Source: Bombyx mori
Lineage: Eukaryota > Arthropoda > Insecta > Lepidoptera > Bombycidae
Assembly (NCBI RefSeq): GCF_030269925.1
Contig: NC_085128.1
Span: 8,558,501-8,622,500 of the forward strand
Direction of reading: 5' to 3'
DNA length: 64,000 bases
Made by a program: the position numbers and the translations under genes. The number at the start of each line of letters is the position of its first letter. Positions within the stretch are counted from its first letter, which is position 1. Shown one piece after another: positions 36,800-48,900 of this stretch. Below the pieces are notes generated by a model. It was not told the DNA's origin and did not search any database. It worked only from the letters and a program-made list of their open reading frames with translations.

Positions 36800-38077
36800 C
36801 GAGAGCTGCACTAAAAGTATCGGGAATGGAATATTTCCACTGTTCCTGTCATATTAAAATCTTTTTAATTGAAAACTCCTTGGTTTTAAAAATCGAATAC
36901 CATTTATTTATTTAAAAAAAGATTCTCGGTCTTGTCACGAAGTTTTGTCAAACTTGTTTAGTCGTTGAGAAAATGGAATTGACTCGAGAAAATTCAAGAG
37001 CGATGATTTATTATGATTTTCGAAGTGGTTTAACACAAAAACAGTGTGTTGACCGGATGATTTCTGCATTTGGTGATGAAGCCTCATCCAAAACCACAAT
37101 TTATCGCTGGTTTGCTGAGTTTCAACGTGGACGTGTCAAGCTCAGTGATGATCCCCGTCAAGGTCGTCCAAAAACTGCAGTCACCCAAGAAAACGTTGAT
37201 GCCGTGCGTAAGCTGATTGAGGAAGATCGACATGTGACATGCCGCGAAATTCAGGCAACTTTAGACATTGGCATGAGTCAAATACAAATAATCTTGCATG
37301 AACAATTAGGTGTAAAAAAGTTGTTTTCCCGATGGTCTGTGAAGAGCAAAAAGCGGCTCGCGTTACTTGGTGCGTCAGAACTCTCGAAAGATTCCACGCA
37401 GGATCCTCAAATGCTGTATACAACATTGTATCAGGTGACGAATCCTGGATATATGCGTACGAACCCGAAACAAAAAACCAGTCACGAGTTTGGGTGTTCG
37501 AAAATGAGTTAAAGCCAACAAAAATTGTTCGTTCACGGAGTGTTGCAAAAAAAATGGTGGCCACGTTTGTCTCCAAAACCGGCCATGTTACGACTATTCC
37601 TCTTGAGGGACAAAGAACGGTTAATGCAGAATGGTATGCTAGCATTTGTTTGCCACAGGTCGTTTCTGAACTCCGTAAAGAGAACTGCAACCGCCGCATC
37701 ATCCTCCATCACGACAATGCGAGTTCTCACACCGCGCACAGAACAAAAGAGTTTTTAGAGCAAGAAAACATAGAATTATTAGACCATCCGCCGTACAGCC
37801 CCGACCTAAGCCCTAATGATTTCTATACTTTCCCTAAAATAAAGAATAAATTGCGTGGACAGAGATTTTCATCACCTGAAGAAGCTGTGGACGCCTACAA
37901 AACGGCCATTTTGGAGACCCCAACTTCCGAATGGAATGGTTGCTTCAATGATTGGTTCCATCGTATGGAAAAATGTGTCAAATTTCGCGGAGAATACTCC
38001 GAAAAGCAATAAATACATTTTTAAATAGTAATGTTGTGTCACTTCGTTAATTCCCGAAATTTTCAGTGCCGCTTATG
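36800..38077 (+). mobile_element. mariner element, full length (1278 bp)
   Basis: Flanked by TA (36798-36799 and 38078-38079). Inverted ends of 28 bp: left begins CGAGAGCTGCAC, right in reverse CATAAGCGGCAC; both continue to TCGGGAAT. The length is typical of mariner. It lies about 90 bp past the distal polyadenylation candidate of the BTB gene. The transposase inside is broken. Confidence 0.92.
36973..38012 (+). pseudogene. mariner transposase, one disabling deletion
   Basis: DDE/D cut-and-paste transposase of the Tc1/mariner group. The first frame from 36973 carries the N-terminal helix-turn-helix DNA-binding region (ASSKTTIYRWFAEFQRG) and the linker QGRPKTA. The frame breaks near 37333, right after LFSRW, and reading continues in another frame from about 37335 (EEQKAARVTWC) to the stop at 38012. 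Comparison with the family suggests a loss of roughly 14 bases covering the position of the WVPHEL motif. All three catalytic aspartates remain: GDESWIY, HHDNASSH and SPDLSPNDF. Thirty-four residues lie between the second and third, so DD34D, the classic mariner spacing. Apart from the one break the frame is open, implying fairly recent loss. Confidence 0.92.
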
Positions 38078-38146
38078 TAACTGGCCCTACTCTCGTGCTG
38101 CGTGGAGCCTGTTTTTAATTAAAAATGTAATGTAAGGTTTTCACCC

Positions 38147-38403
38147 TACGATTTTTTTTGTTATTGCTTGGATGGATGGACGAGCTCACAGCCCACCTGG
38201 TGTTAAGTGGTTACTGGAGCCCAATGACATCTACAACGTAATTGCGCCACCCACCTCGAGATATAAGTTCTAAGATCTCAGTATAGTTACAACGGCTACC
38301 CCACCCTTCGAACCGAAACGCATTACTGCTTCACGGCGGAAATAGGCGGAGTGGTGGTAGGTAACCTACTCGTGCGGACTCCCAAGAGGTCCTGCCACCA
38401 GTG
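38147..38403 (-). mobile_element. Bm1 SINE (body and tail)
   Basis: Minus-strand copy from poly-T through GATGGACGAGCTCACAGCCC to AGGTCCTGCCACCAGTG. The head is missing. It lies 70 bp beyond the mariner right end. Confidence 0.88.
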
Positions 38404-40204
38404 AAGGTGTATAGCGGCATTCTGGCTACTACGGCATTCGGTTAAACTTTTGAATAGTCTGGATGAATACACCTGATCCGCTGATGTTTGACGCTACTAA
38501 GTCTAAGCTTGGCAACCACAAAGGTAAGTCTCTCGGAGGAGTTTGGGTGGTTAGTAAGCCCTAGGGTCCGCCCTTAAGTTCGTTCAACCCTCTTGGTGAA
38601 ATTCGAAGGCCAATTAAATCACAAAAAAAGATTCTGTAGAAATAAATTTATTAGGCTCTAAGCGATAAGACCGCTCATTGTCATTTTTGTGTTTAATATT
38701 TTACATTTGTTTTGATTTAATAATGGTATTAAGTAAAGTTTACTTTACTCTACATGTACATCTAAAATGATAATTTGCAAAATTAAAAAATTGTTACATA
38801 TTGTAAATAACAGTTACACGGACGTTTCATATTTTAAGTCACTCTGGTTTCTATAAAATTTCCTTTTATAAAGCCATTTTATTAAGTACATTTTATACTG
38901 CCACTGATCCCAAACTCCATTGCAATACAGCTCAAATTCAATTATTTACATTTCTCGTCTTATTTTTTCACCAGGAAACCCACAAACTCTTACTATTAGT
39001 TATAAGCCTCTCGGCTGGCTTTTTCATTGGTTATAATTGTATAAATTCAACGAAAATTATTCTTTCATTTATGGTACGAAGAATATACCTACTCGCTTTC
39101 AGATTCCGTCACAGAAAACCTAACAACTTAATTGTTTCTCCAGTAAACAGTTAAGGAATATATAAATATATATTTTTATAAAAATTAAAGTTTTTTATGG
39201 ATTTATGCCAATTGTTAATTATACAATTGTCAATTTTTTTCTGTCTGTGTCCGACCTCAAAGCTGTATCGAGCATTAAGATAAACAATTTAACTAGATAT
39301 CTTTCAATTATGTAATAATTTTATTTTATCCTACTGACTTTTTACGTTCAAGCGGTAAAAAATCGCCATAGATTCTTATCGCCGGAGCCTCTTAGGTGGA
39401 ATAGACTTCTGTCGACTGCAAAGTACGCGCTGCTTCTTCATTGTGCCATTTTCAGAAAGGTACACGGTAACAATAGCTGCCAAAGTAGCACTCCCTGTTA
39501 TCACGATGATTTGGTGTTTTATCGATTGTTAGTCTTAAATTTTTAGAACGTTTTTCTAAAAACTCATTTTACGTTTATCAGCCACTGCAGATTATTTTAT
39601 TGAATGCTGAGAAACGGTTAATGAAATGTTTATGACGTAATTGTTTTTTGAAATTAAGCTTGCTTAATCTTCAGAGATGGAAGCCACGTAAGAGCAATCT
39701 CGAGTCGAGTCTGTTGGCCTACAACTATTGGTTTATTACGAATTTATTAAGTAATCAAAGTTAAAATTATCTACAATAAGCGCGATACTCGCACTTTTTT
39801 CTTCTATTTAATTGCTGGTAGTAACCTAAGGCGCAATTTCAACTACGTACAGTTTTGTAGGTGAGCTCACTGTGCTCATTCTGAAAGTCTCTCTCGTATC
39901 GGCCCTGGGAATAGCAGTGCTTCCCTTAATCTATCACCGAATCGGAATCGAGACATACTGAGAAGCTCGTCTTGCCCATTAATGCAAAAAGAAATGAAGA
40001 AATAGATTTTGTACGTTCGTAAATAAGGTAAGAACTGCGAGATTGTATTATAATATGTTTCATTCGTAGGAAGATAAAATTATATTATAATATTCTTAAC
40101 AATTTTTCTAATTAAATACGTACATAACAAATGTTCAGGTATGACTCCCATGACGATGAAGAAATAACTCCTTGTAATAAAAATAAAATTTGCAAAAATT
40201 ATAA

Positions 40205-40560
40205 TTACTGGTGGTAAGGGTGGTATTGCGCGTTCTTTTTAAAAACAAATTATTGTACCTGTAGGCAGACGACGAGCATACGGCCCATCTGATGGTTAGT
40301 GGTAACCGTCGCTCATGGACGTCAGCAATGCCAGGGGCAAAACTAAGCCGCTGCCTACCATAAAAGTCCATTAAGGTAGGTAACCACAGAAGCAGTAATG
40401 CGCTTCGGTTTGAAGGGCAGGGCAGCCATTTTACTATAAAGACTGAGACTTAGAATTCAAGTCTCAAGCTGGGTGGCGACATTAATGTGGTTTATATTTA
40501 TGGGCTATCTATAACACCAGGTGGACTCTGAGTTTGTTACTTTCATAATAACAATAAAAA
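40205..40560 (+). mobile_element. Bm1 SINE with antisense LINE tail inserted
   Basis: Plus-strand Bm1 begins TACTGGTGGTAAGGG. It is interrupted at about 40226-40370 by a minus-strand BMC1-like LINE tail (poly-T side, then GTAGGCAGACGACGAGCATA) and resumes at GGTAGGTAACCAC with GAAGCAGTAATGCGCTTCGG, ending in an A-rich tail near 40560. Second Bm1/LINE composite in the window, in the opposite relative orientation to that at 7103. Confidence 0.75.
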
Positions 40561-41660
40561 AAATCTCGCAAATATTCAGGGCTGTTTTCTAGAAACTGAA
40601 AAAGTGCAAATTTTAAGTAATAATTATGCAATAGGTATATTATTGTTACCTGAGAAGAATTAGTTAATAAAAAAACTCATCTTCTGAACTTCACCTAAAA
40701 CAACGCTGAAAATGTGAGACAACTTTAGTAAGTACTGGAAGTTAAATCACAGCTTTCAAATATAAAACGAACGATCCTAAATAATACGCACAGGGAATAT
40801 GCAATATATTTAAAAGAACACGTTCGAAAATTTTGTTACACAAATCACACACCGGCTTACGCTAGTTTTGCTCATTGTTGAAAATTCATTTTATTTAATA
40901 CTTCATTTACATATAGAACTACATTTTTAACAAACAAAAACATGTAGATCTTAGCTAAACAATATGAAATGAGAAATTGTTATATATAATATAACTATTA
41001 TGAGCATTTGCCTCCATTATTGCATCCACTCACATACTCTCAGTTCATTTTCCATATGATAGGTACATTCCAATAATGTGGTTATACAAAGTGCTCTGCC
41101 TCCCGGACGCTTCCACTATCGAATTATAACGTCAATATGCCTCTACCAACGTCCAATATTTCATTACCAATTTACTGACATCAGACTGAAACGTTCTTGT
41201 CCCAAAGTAAAAGTTTTTATCAAACGATATTAATATATCGTTGTTTTCATTATTTTCGATAACTTAACACAAAAAGTAAGAAAAAAAAACCTAATTAAAA
41301 TAAATTTAATTTGAAGATGATAAGGTTTATCGAAAACATTTAACGATATATTCTAGTTTATTTTACAACTATAATTTGTCTGGCACTAAAATAGTGTCTA
41401 GCATAAGCAGCGCTGAAACGCGTCATAATGTACGACCTGTAGGTTGTGGGTAAAGGCGCTCGAGGAAGCCCCTTAATGCGGAGACAGCTCCACTGGGACG
41501 ATATTGATCGTCATCCGCTGTCAGTGGCCGAGCGCCCCTATTGATTCGCGGCAATCTGCATGATAACCCGCGCCTGGCTTCTCTACCGACACTCCACATA
41601 TACTGGAACATACTCAGCGCGTTTGTATATGATGATCTTGTAAATCGTTATGTCAACGCT

Positions 41661-42060
41661 TATACGCTTTTATTAGCTTCAGACGTATGTATGTATGTTT
41701 GTAACGGAATCTTTGAACATGATTTTGAGTCCCTTCGAAACGACGGATTAACTCGAAATTTGGTATACTTATTAAGGACCGACGACAATTCAATATTTAA
41801 AATTGAAAAAAATGAAATTCCCACTTAGTTCACTTCTATAGAAAATCCAACTAAAAATAGAAAATAAATTTTAATAAATTAGAATTAAAAATAGTCTAAG
41901 CAAAAATGATTTTATTGTAAAAAAGCGTGGGGTGCATGGTATCAGTAGTTATAAATATTTTATGAACAGATATAGTAGAACAGTAGAAGAGTTATTTTGA
42001 TAGTATTCTGGTTTTTTTTTTAAACTATTATATATGTTAGATATATGATAATATTCTGAT
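41661..42060 (+). repeat. Dispersed repeat family, copy 1
   Basis: Begins CGCTTTTATTAGCTTCAGAC, then AACGGAATCTTTGAACATGA and AACTCGAAATTTGGTATACT, and runs into AT-rich sequence with AAAAAAGCGTGGGGTGCATG. Related copies at 57985-58105 and 59546-59925 share the start; the third also shares the later block. Non-coding; the class is not recognised. Confidence 0.6.
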
Positions 42061-42574
42061 TAAAGTACAAACAGTACAACGGAACTGTAGCAACCGATGC
42101 GTAGGTATAGGTACATTTCATATAATTTACTTATCCGTTGGATAACGGACGTAATATTTAAAAGTTCGATGTTCGTAGCACGTGAACTGGATCAGAAACA
42201 AGAAATGGACTTATGAAGAGATTATTGCTGTTATAAATGAGGAATACGGTAGGTTTTTGAAAGTGAAAATCCTTTAGTAACGGATTATTGAACTGGAACC
42301 GTCGCGTCGCAAAGTACGTGTTCGCTGGAAGCCGGTGGGCGGCTCGCATCAATGAGCCAGCCTTCGTATAACTTCGTGCTCCTTCGGTTCGTTGTTTGGT
42401 TGCATCGCAGTCTGCTCCTCTTCGCTCCTCATACTCACAGCACTTAAAACTACTCATCTGTTTAGAACGAACAGTGAAAACAATTTGACGTCTCACATTT
42501 ATGGTAGTGCAAGTGTATTTACATTGGCATTACCCCGTAAAATGTACTACGTTAATGATTAAAGCCCTGTATGG

Positions 42575-42790
42575 TATTTTTTTTTATTATTATTGCTTAG
42601 ATGGGTGGACGAGCTCACAGCCCACCTGGTGTTAAGTGGTTACTGGAGCCCATAGACATCTACAACGTAAATGCGCCACCCATCTTGAGTTATAAGTTCT
42701 AAGGTTTCAAGTATAGTTACTACGTCTGCCCTACCCTTCAAACCGAAACGCATTACTGCTTCACGGCAGAAATAGGCAGGGTAGTGGTGT
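42575..42790 (-). mobile_element. Bm1 SINE, truncated
   Basis: Minus-strand copy from poly-T through GGGTGGACGAGCTCACAGCC to GCAGAAATAGGCAGGGTAGT. It stops before the GGTAGGACC block. Confidence 0.88.
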
Positions 42791-45339
42791 TAATTATAGA
42801 AAATAAAACGAGGTACTTTAAGTGTTAATTAATTAATCGAATCATGTGAAATAATAACATTACTGCAAGGCTGTAATCTCAATCGTTATTATTCATTTTC
42901 ATAGTTATTCGTCCGAATGTTACTTTGTATCGGCAGTGCGACATGAGATCTCATTTATCGTGATTGTTGCCAACTTCCGATTCGCCTCACGTCACCAACA
43001 ACTGTCGATGTCTTAAATAAGTCCTTTCAGTGCCCTTGGTCGCTAGCAACCAAAGCACAAGTCACCGCACACGTCGTATTTGCCGAAGATTTCAACTAAA
43101 ATGAAGAATTCGACATAAATGCCTGAGTTTTTCGCGGGGTCTTCTCAGGGGGTCTGATCCGGTGGCAAGGGCACTCGTAAAGCAGCTGTTTTTGAACTGT
43201 TAGGTCGTTTTGGGGGTGCTCGGGCACTTGCTACCAACCCATCTGTTCTGGCTAAACAGCAAGTCTCTGGATGTATTGCAATTTTTCGACACAAACAAAA
43301 TATAATAAAATTCACCCGAACGAAGTCGTTATTTTAATGAAGTTGAAAAGGCTTCCGGGTAATCAAAATAGGCGCGCGTATATATAGTTTGTAATAGAAG
43401 AATTCATCGTGATAACGCTTAGTCCTCAAATCTGAACGCATGATTGCTCATTGGATACAATATCCAAGGCCGTGGTACTAACTAATAATAACTAAGCTCA
43501 AGATCTCAAGTAACACGAAGCAAAAAGTATTGACTTTACAATTTTGTGAAGCTCTATTGAATATGAGATCCAACCCATAGTTAATGGTCACCGTTACTCA
43601 TAAGTGTACACAATTCCGAGTACACAACCAAGCCGACCAATCTGTTAAAGGTACGCAGCGGTTTGACTGTGTCCTGATTGTCTTGAGCAATACTGGATCG
43701 TCTATCTACAGAGGCAAAGAAAATCAAACACTACTCTCGCCTTAGATGATACTTGCTTGAAAGTTGCTTGACAGATATCGTTCTTATAAATAAGAGCTCT
43801 TATAGTATTTTTTGTGTTTAATGTTTAGTATAAAAGTCTTAAGCCATAAACACATTATCATCGAACCTAAAAGAGAACAAATTAATTACTTTTAAAGTAA
43901 ACCGGCAAAGAGTTATTGTACACAGAAACTGGATTGTACCGTTGTATTGTTTCATGAAATATAGCTGAGCAGTTAACGAAGTTCACTTAACTTACGGATA
44001 CTTGTAGGGTCTCATGAGATCTTACAGTCGCAAATTGGGTTTTTGAAACGTGTTTTAACGCCAAGCAGTTAAGCACAAGTTAGTGTTATGACGGCTAGAT
44101 TACGTGACGATTACAGTAATAATTATGTCCTTGTTCGATCCTAGGCTACATCTGTTTTTACGCGACATGACCATTTCACGAAAGTTACTTTTACACATTT
44201 TTTATGATGATTATATTATTTCCGACTATTTTCAAATACTTTACAGTTTCTGTATTTATCTTGTAAGTATTTAAAGTTAGTTTTAATTGCGTCTACGACT
44301 CGCGAAGATAATGAATTCTAGATAATATATCGAACTAGTTCCTCGCACTAAGCACATGGTAGAAGCCCAGAGCCGTCACTGTGGATACGGCAACGTCGTA
44401 TATTCCTTATGCTTCAATAGAATTTACAGTTAATTGGTACGCAAGTGAACTGTTATACCGGAAATTTACCGTCTATATTGACGTACCGTACAGTGACGGA
44501 ATCGAACCGTGGTGATGCGGACAGACTCGTGGGGCATGTTTTAAGTCGCAGGTTCGGTACTGTTGTTCCTCATTTAAGTCACGAAGTAACCGTGCGTTTC
44601 ACTTTCTAGGGTTAATTAGCCCTTATTCCAATCATGTTCAGATTTGGACCTCACGTTACTAGACGGACGCTTTAGTATCATGTGTACTACTGTAGTTACT
44701 TATTACCAGCAAGACCATTAACTCGATTGCACATCTTGAATTTATCAGTAAATGAAACAACCCTTGATCTTGCAATTATTTTATTTTCAATATTAAATCA
44801 ATGGAGCTGAATTGCGTTTGAAAATAGTTGCGACGAAACAATCGGCGTCTGTTTAAAAAGTTTTCAACCATTCGAAACGGTAAATATAAAAGTTTACGTG
44901 AATCTGTGGAGCGGGCGAAGGACGAGGGCGCGGGTGATGCGTCGCAAGTCTATCGTCGATGTGGGTCACTGCCGCCTACGCGCAATTCGATAAAACTTTA
45001 TAAGTATCAACCACCTGGAAACAGGGCGCGAATTCCTCAACTTCACTAACGAATATGAAAGTAAATAAAAACTAGGCCTTATTTAAGCGTCCCCCTCATA
45101 CGATTATATCTTAATAAAAACAAATTAATTTAAATTGAAGACGCCGCCTTTAAATTTAATAAAACTGATCATGATGAGGTCACAAGCGATTCGTTATCAG
45201 GCAGAGATGCTGCAGTTTCCAGTTCTGAATTTTGGAATAATGCTGTAATATTGTTAGTACTAGCTAAGCGAAAGTGTTATGGTTTGTAATTAATAGTGCA
45301 AAGTATCGATCAATCGTTTCACCATGGTTCTAAATATAA

Positions 45340-45930
45340 AATTCCGTCGGGGAAGACAAAGTTCGCGCGCAATACGGGCGCAGGCAGGTAGTGCGGGAGG
45401 GCGGGCGGCGTCGGCCGTGTATCGATTCCGCGGCGCCTTCAGTCGGCGTCCGTCGAGCGCCGCGTTGCGCCGAGCCGCCGGCGAGCGGGCGTCGCCCCTC
45501 CCTCGCGGCCCGCGCCCCGCCGTACCGCCCGCCTCCTCCAATCTCGAGCACTTGCCGGCAAACTCGAACGACCTCTTTTCGCTAACTAACGTCGCACCGT
45601 GTCTGATTCCCGCCGCGAAACTGCGCTCGATTTCTACGCTACCGTACGACATACGAGATTTTACTGAAAACAAAAAAAAAAATCAATTGATTGCAATTAT
45701 TGAAAATTATCAACAGTTTTTGAAGTTACAAAACTTTTTTTTTCCAAAATAAACTATTAAAACTTGGTAAAAGTTAGGTCCTCGTAATGTTTTGGAAAAA
45801 ATACATGGTTGTTTATTGAGTTGAAAGTAGAGGAAAGAGTAATAGCATGGTGATGTTGGTGCGCGCGCGGCGAGGATGGTCGGGCTCGGTAGATGCGAGA
45901 GCGCCGGCGGGCGCGTAGGTTACCGGAGCC
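45340..45930 (+). promoter_or_regulatory. CpG-rich promoter/5' UTR of the 45931 gene
   Basis: 45350-45640 is strongly CG-rich in otherwise AT-rich sequence. A second GC-rich block at 45860-45930 runs straight into the start codon (context GGAGCCATGG). Open frames on both strands of the island (up to 142 codons) come from composition and have no recognisable domain. The promoter role is inferred from position. Confidence 0.45.
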
Positions 45931-48900
45931 ATGGATTGCTGCAACTACAGCGAGTACCGCGCGCACGGACAATACGGCGCGGGCGCCGGCTGGGAGGGCT
46001 ACGTCGGCTACGCGCCCGTGCCATACGCGCCCTATGCGCATGGCTACTATGCACCGCATGCGCATGATCCATACGCACGGTACTATCGATATGACTATCC
46101 TGGACATCATATGCATCATGCTGAACATGTCATGCCTATGGGTGGGTATTTTATATTTATTATACAACTTCTTATTTACAAATATTTCAACAATGAATTC
46201 TAAAATTAGTCATAAGGGATTAAATAATTAAATCAGATACTTAATAAACTTTCTTTAATAATAAATTGAAAAATGTTTGGTCGCCGATCGTTATATTACA
46301 TCTAGAGCAAAAAGAATAACAACGAAATTGCAGCTATCAATAACAGTAATTATTAACTCAAAAAGATTATGATAATTGCACATTGTTACAATAGTTTTTA
46401 AATGAAAGATACAGCTAAACTGGTATTTATTGCTTGCAAATCAAGGCCCAATTGAGGAGTTACGTTTATAATTGGTATAAAAGAATAAGGAATTGAAGTT
46501 TTTCGTTAAAACGTTACATTATAAACTAGTTATGACTTCAGATTCAATGGACTTTGGTTAAATGATCACGAGATATAAAAAACAATGTAAGCGATACTAA
46601 TATTGTTTAGTTTACAAAAAAGTCAACATTTATTGTTATTAGTTGTTATACTTGTCTAAAATTAGTTTTTTAAAATATTCAATTGACGAAACTGCTTAAC
46701 AAAGTATCGTCAAATCTAATATATAAAATTCTCGTGTCACAGTTTTCGTTGCCATACTCCTCCGAAACGGCTTGACCGATTTTGATGAAATTTTTTGTGC
46801 TTATCCAGTATCTATGAGAATCGGCCATGATCTATTTTTCATCTCCCTAAATGTTAGGGGTAGTCCACCCCTAAATTTTTATTTTTATTTTTTAGACAAA
46901 ATTTTTAATTTCTATTTTTTTTATGATACAGCGTACAAAAATACATACAACCCTAAATTTTCACCCCTCTACGATCATCCCTTATTTTTTATTTGCTATT
47001 TAAAAACTTTAAATTTTTTTGCGAGAATTTTGTTTGTTTTTATTTTGTAGAATAGACGTAGAATAAAAAAAATCATATTACTCTGAAATTTTACCCCTCT
47101 ACGATCAACCCCTATTTTTTATTTGTTAATTATAAACTTTAATTTTTTTGGCAAGATTTTCATTTTTATTTTTATTTTGTCATGAATTAAAATAAAAAAT
47201 CTGATGTTACTCTAAATTTTTCATCCCTCTATGATCAACCCCTATTTTTTATTTGTTAATTATAAACTTTAATTTTTTCGCAAGTTTTTTATTTTATTTT
47301 GTCATGACTTACAATAAAAAAATCATATTACTCTCAATTTTCACTCTTATACGATCAACCCCTATTTTTCCATCCGATTTATATTTTTTTCTATGCACAG
47401 ATCTGCAATAAGGTTGCAAGATGGCAATCAAATATTATAATTGTAGTACGATAAATTCTTTATAATTTCAAGTTCCTTTAATTATGATTTTTTTTAAATT
47501 GAATTTGATCTCCCGGACTCGCCGGTCGACTATTGATCAACTATCAATCGATCAGCTTTCCCCGCCAGGTGTCACCACTCATTCAGCAAACATCACGTAG
47601 TAGGGATGAGAACGAAGCCGGTCTCCTGTCTTACTTACTCACTATACATCATAGATTTAATATATTTGAGAGCTATACAATACTATACATTTTTCAGCTA
47701 TATTTTTTTGGTTTTATTTGTGTATCAATAGTATGTTCAGTAGGTCTGAGAATCGGCTACTATCTATTTTTCATACCCCTAAGTGAAAAGGGTTGTCCAC
47801 CCCAAACATTTATTTTTTATTTTAATTTTTTGGATATTTTTTATTTATTTATAATGAGGTATTATGTGGTTAAATGAGTTTTTTTTTTCTACAGTAGAAT
47901 TTCCCTAGATATCTTATTTAAGGCAACACAACGTTTGCCGGGTCAGCTAGTAATATATGTGGGATGGTATGGCGAAATCTAGTGGATATTTAGTTTAACA
48001 ACAAAATCTTTTATTCTTTCAAAAAATACTACATACACATTCGTAACATCGTTCTGTCCAACTTATATCTGTCATTTATATTTTCTTCTTTTAAAAATAA
48101 AACTCGTGTGCCAGTGTGAATTAACCAAAAAGTACCGATATCCCACTCGGCCATTCCTACCCATTCGTCTGCCTCAGACGAATCAGTTCATAGCTTAATA
48201 AAATTAGCAAGGCTAGTCGTATGTATCGGACCTCCTCCATTCCCAATCTTCAACTTTTAGTCGTCCTCTTCTATGATTCTCTCTTATAATTTCTTTTTCC
48301 ATCTTCTTTGGTACAGCGATAAAACTACTTCCATTCTTCTCTTTATACAGTATTCTATTTTGTGTCAAATGATTCTGGTAAGGTACTTTAACCAACTTCT
48401 TGCAGTCTTCTTTCTCTAACTTCTTATAATCTTCTTTCTCTAACTTCTTGTAATCTTCTTTTCTTAATTTTAATTTCTTGTAGTCTTCTTTGACCTCGTC
48501 CTTCTCAACAACAATAGCACAAAGTGGTATCTTCTCCATTATAATTCCATTTCTTGTAAACTTAACTTCGAATTCACGCAGTATGGGGTTGCCAATGATC
48601 AGCTTTACAGGTATTATATCATCTTCCACAATGTAAAATTTGATATCCGTAACAGCATCATCAATCTGTAGCTGAGTAGTAAAAACACCTTTGATAAGTA
48701 CTTCTTTGTTAGCAATACCCGTAAGACGAACTTCTGAATTCTTGTCATAATGTTGGATATAATTTTCAATTTTTTCAAATTCTGATTGTATAATAAGGTT
48801 CGCGTCACTACCTGTATCGATAAAAGCCACCATCTCTGTTCCATTCAATAACACTTTCTTGTAAGGGATTTTTTCTTCTTCGTTTTTCTTCTGAATAATT

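Larger units (their letters stand above)
38404..45300. other. Repeat-rich gene-poor stretch
   Basis: Apart from the SINEs and the repeat listed separately I find no spliceable gene. Short GC-richer islands at 41400-41600, 42290-42440, 43120-43230 and 44890-45040 hold open frames of 60-110 codons without recognisable motifs. They could be old transposon pieces or distal regulatory sequence for the gene starting at 45931. The rest is AT-rich. Confidence 0.5.

Noticed and set aside
37181..37739. Minus-strand frames of 173 and 68 codons
   Set aside because: Shadows of the mariner transposase on the plus strand.
45290..45752. Overlapping open frames of 127 and 142 codons on both strands
   Set aside because: They are long only because the island is CG-rich (few stops); low-complexity Arg/Ala/Pro products with no domain.
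45757..46167. 136-codon minus-strand frame over exon 1 of the 45931 gene
   Set aside because: Shadow of the plus-strand exon, whose splice donor, phase and start context are coherent.
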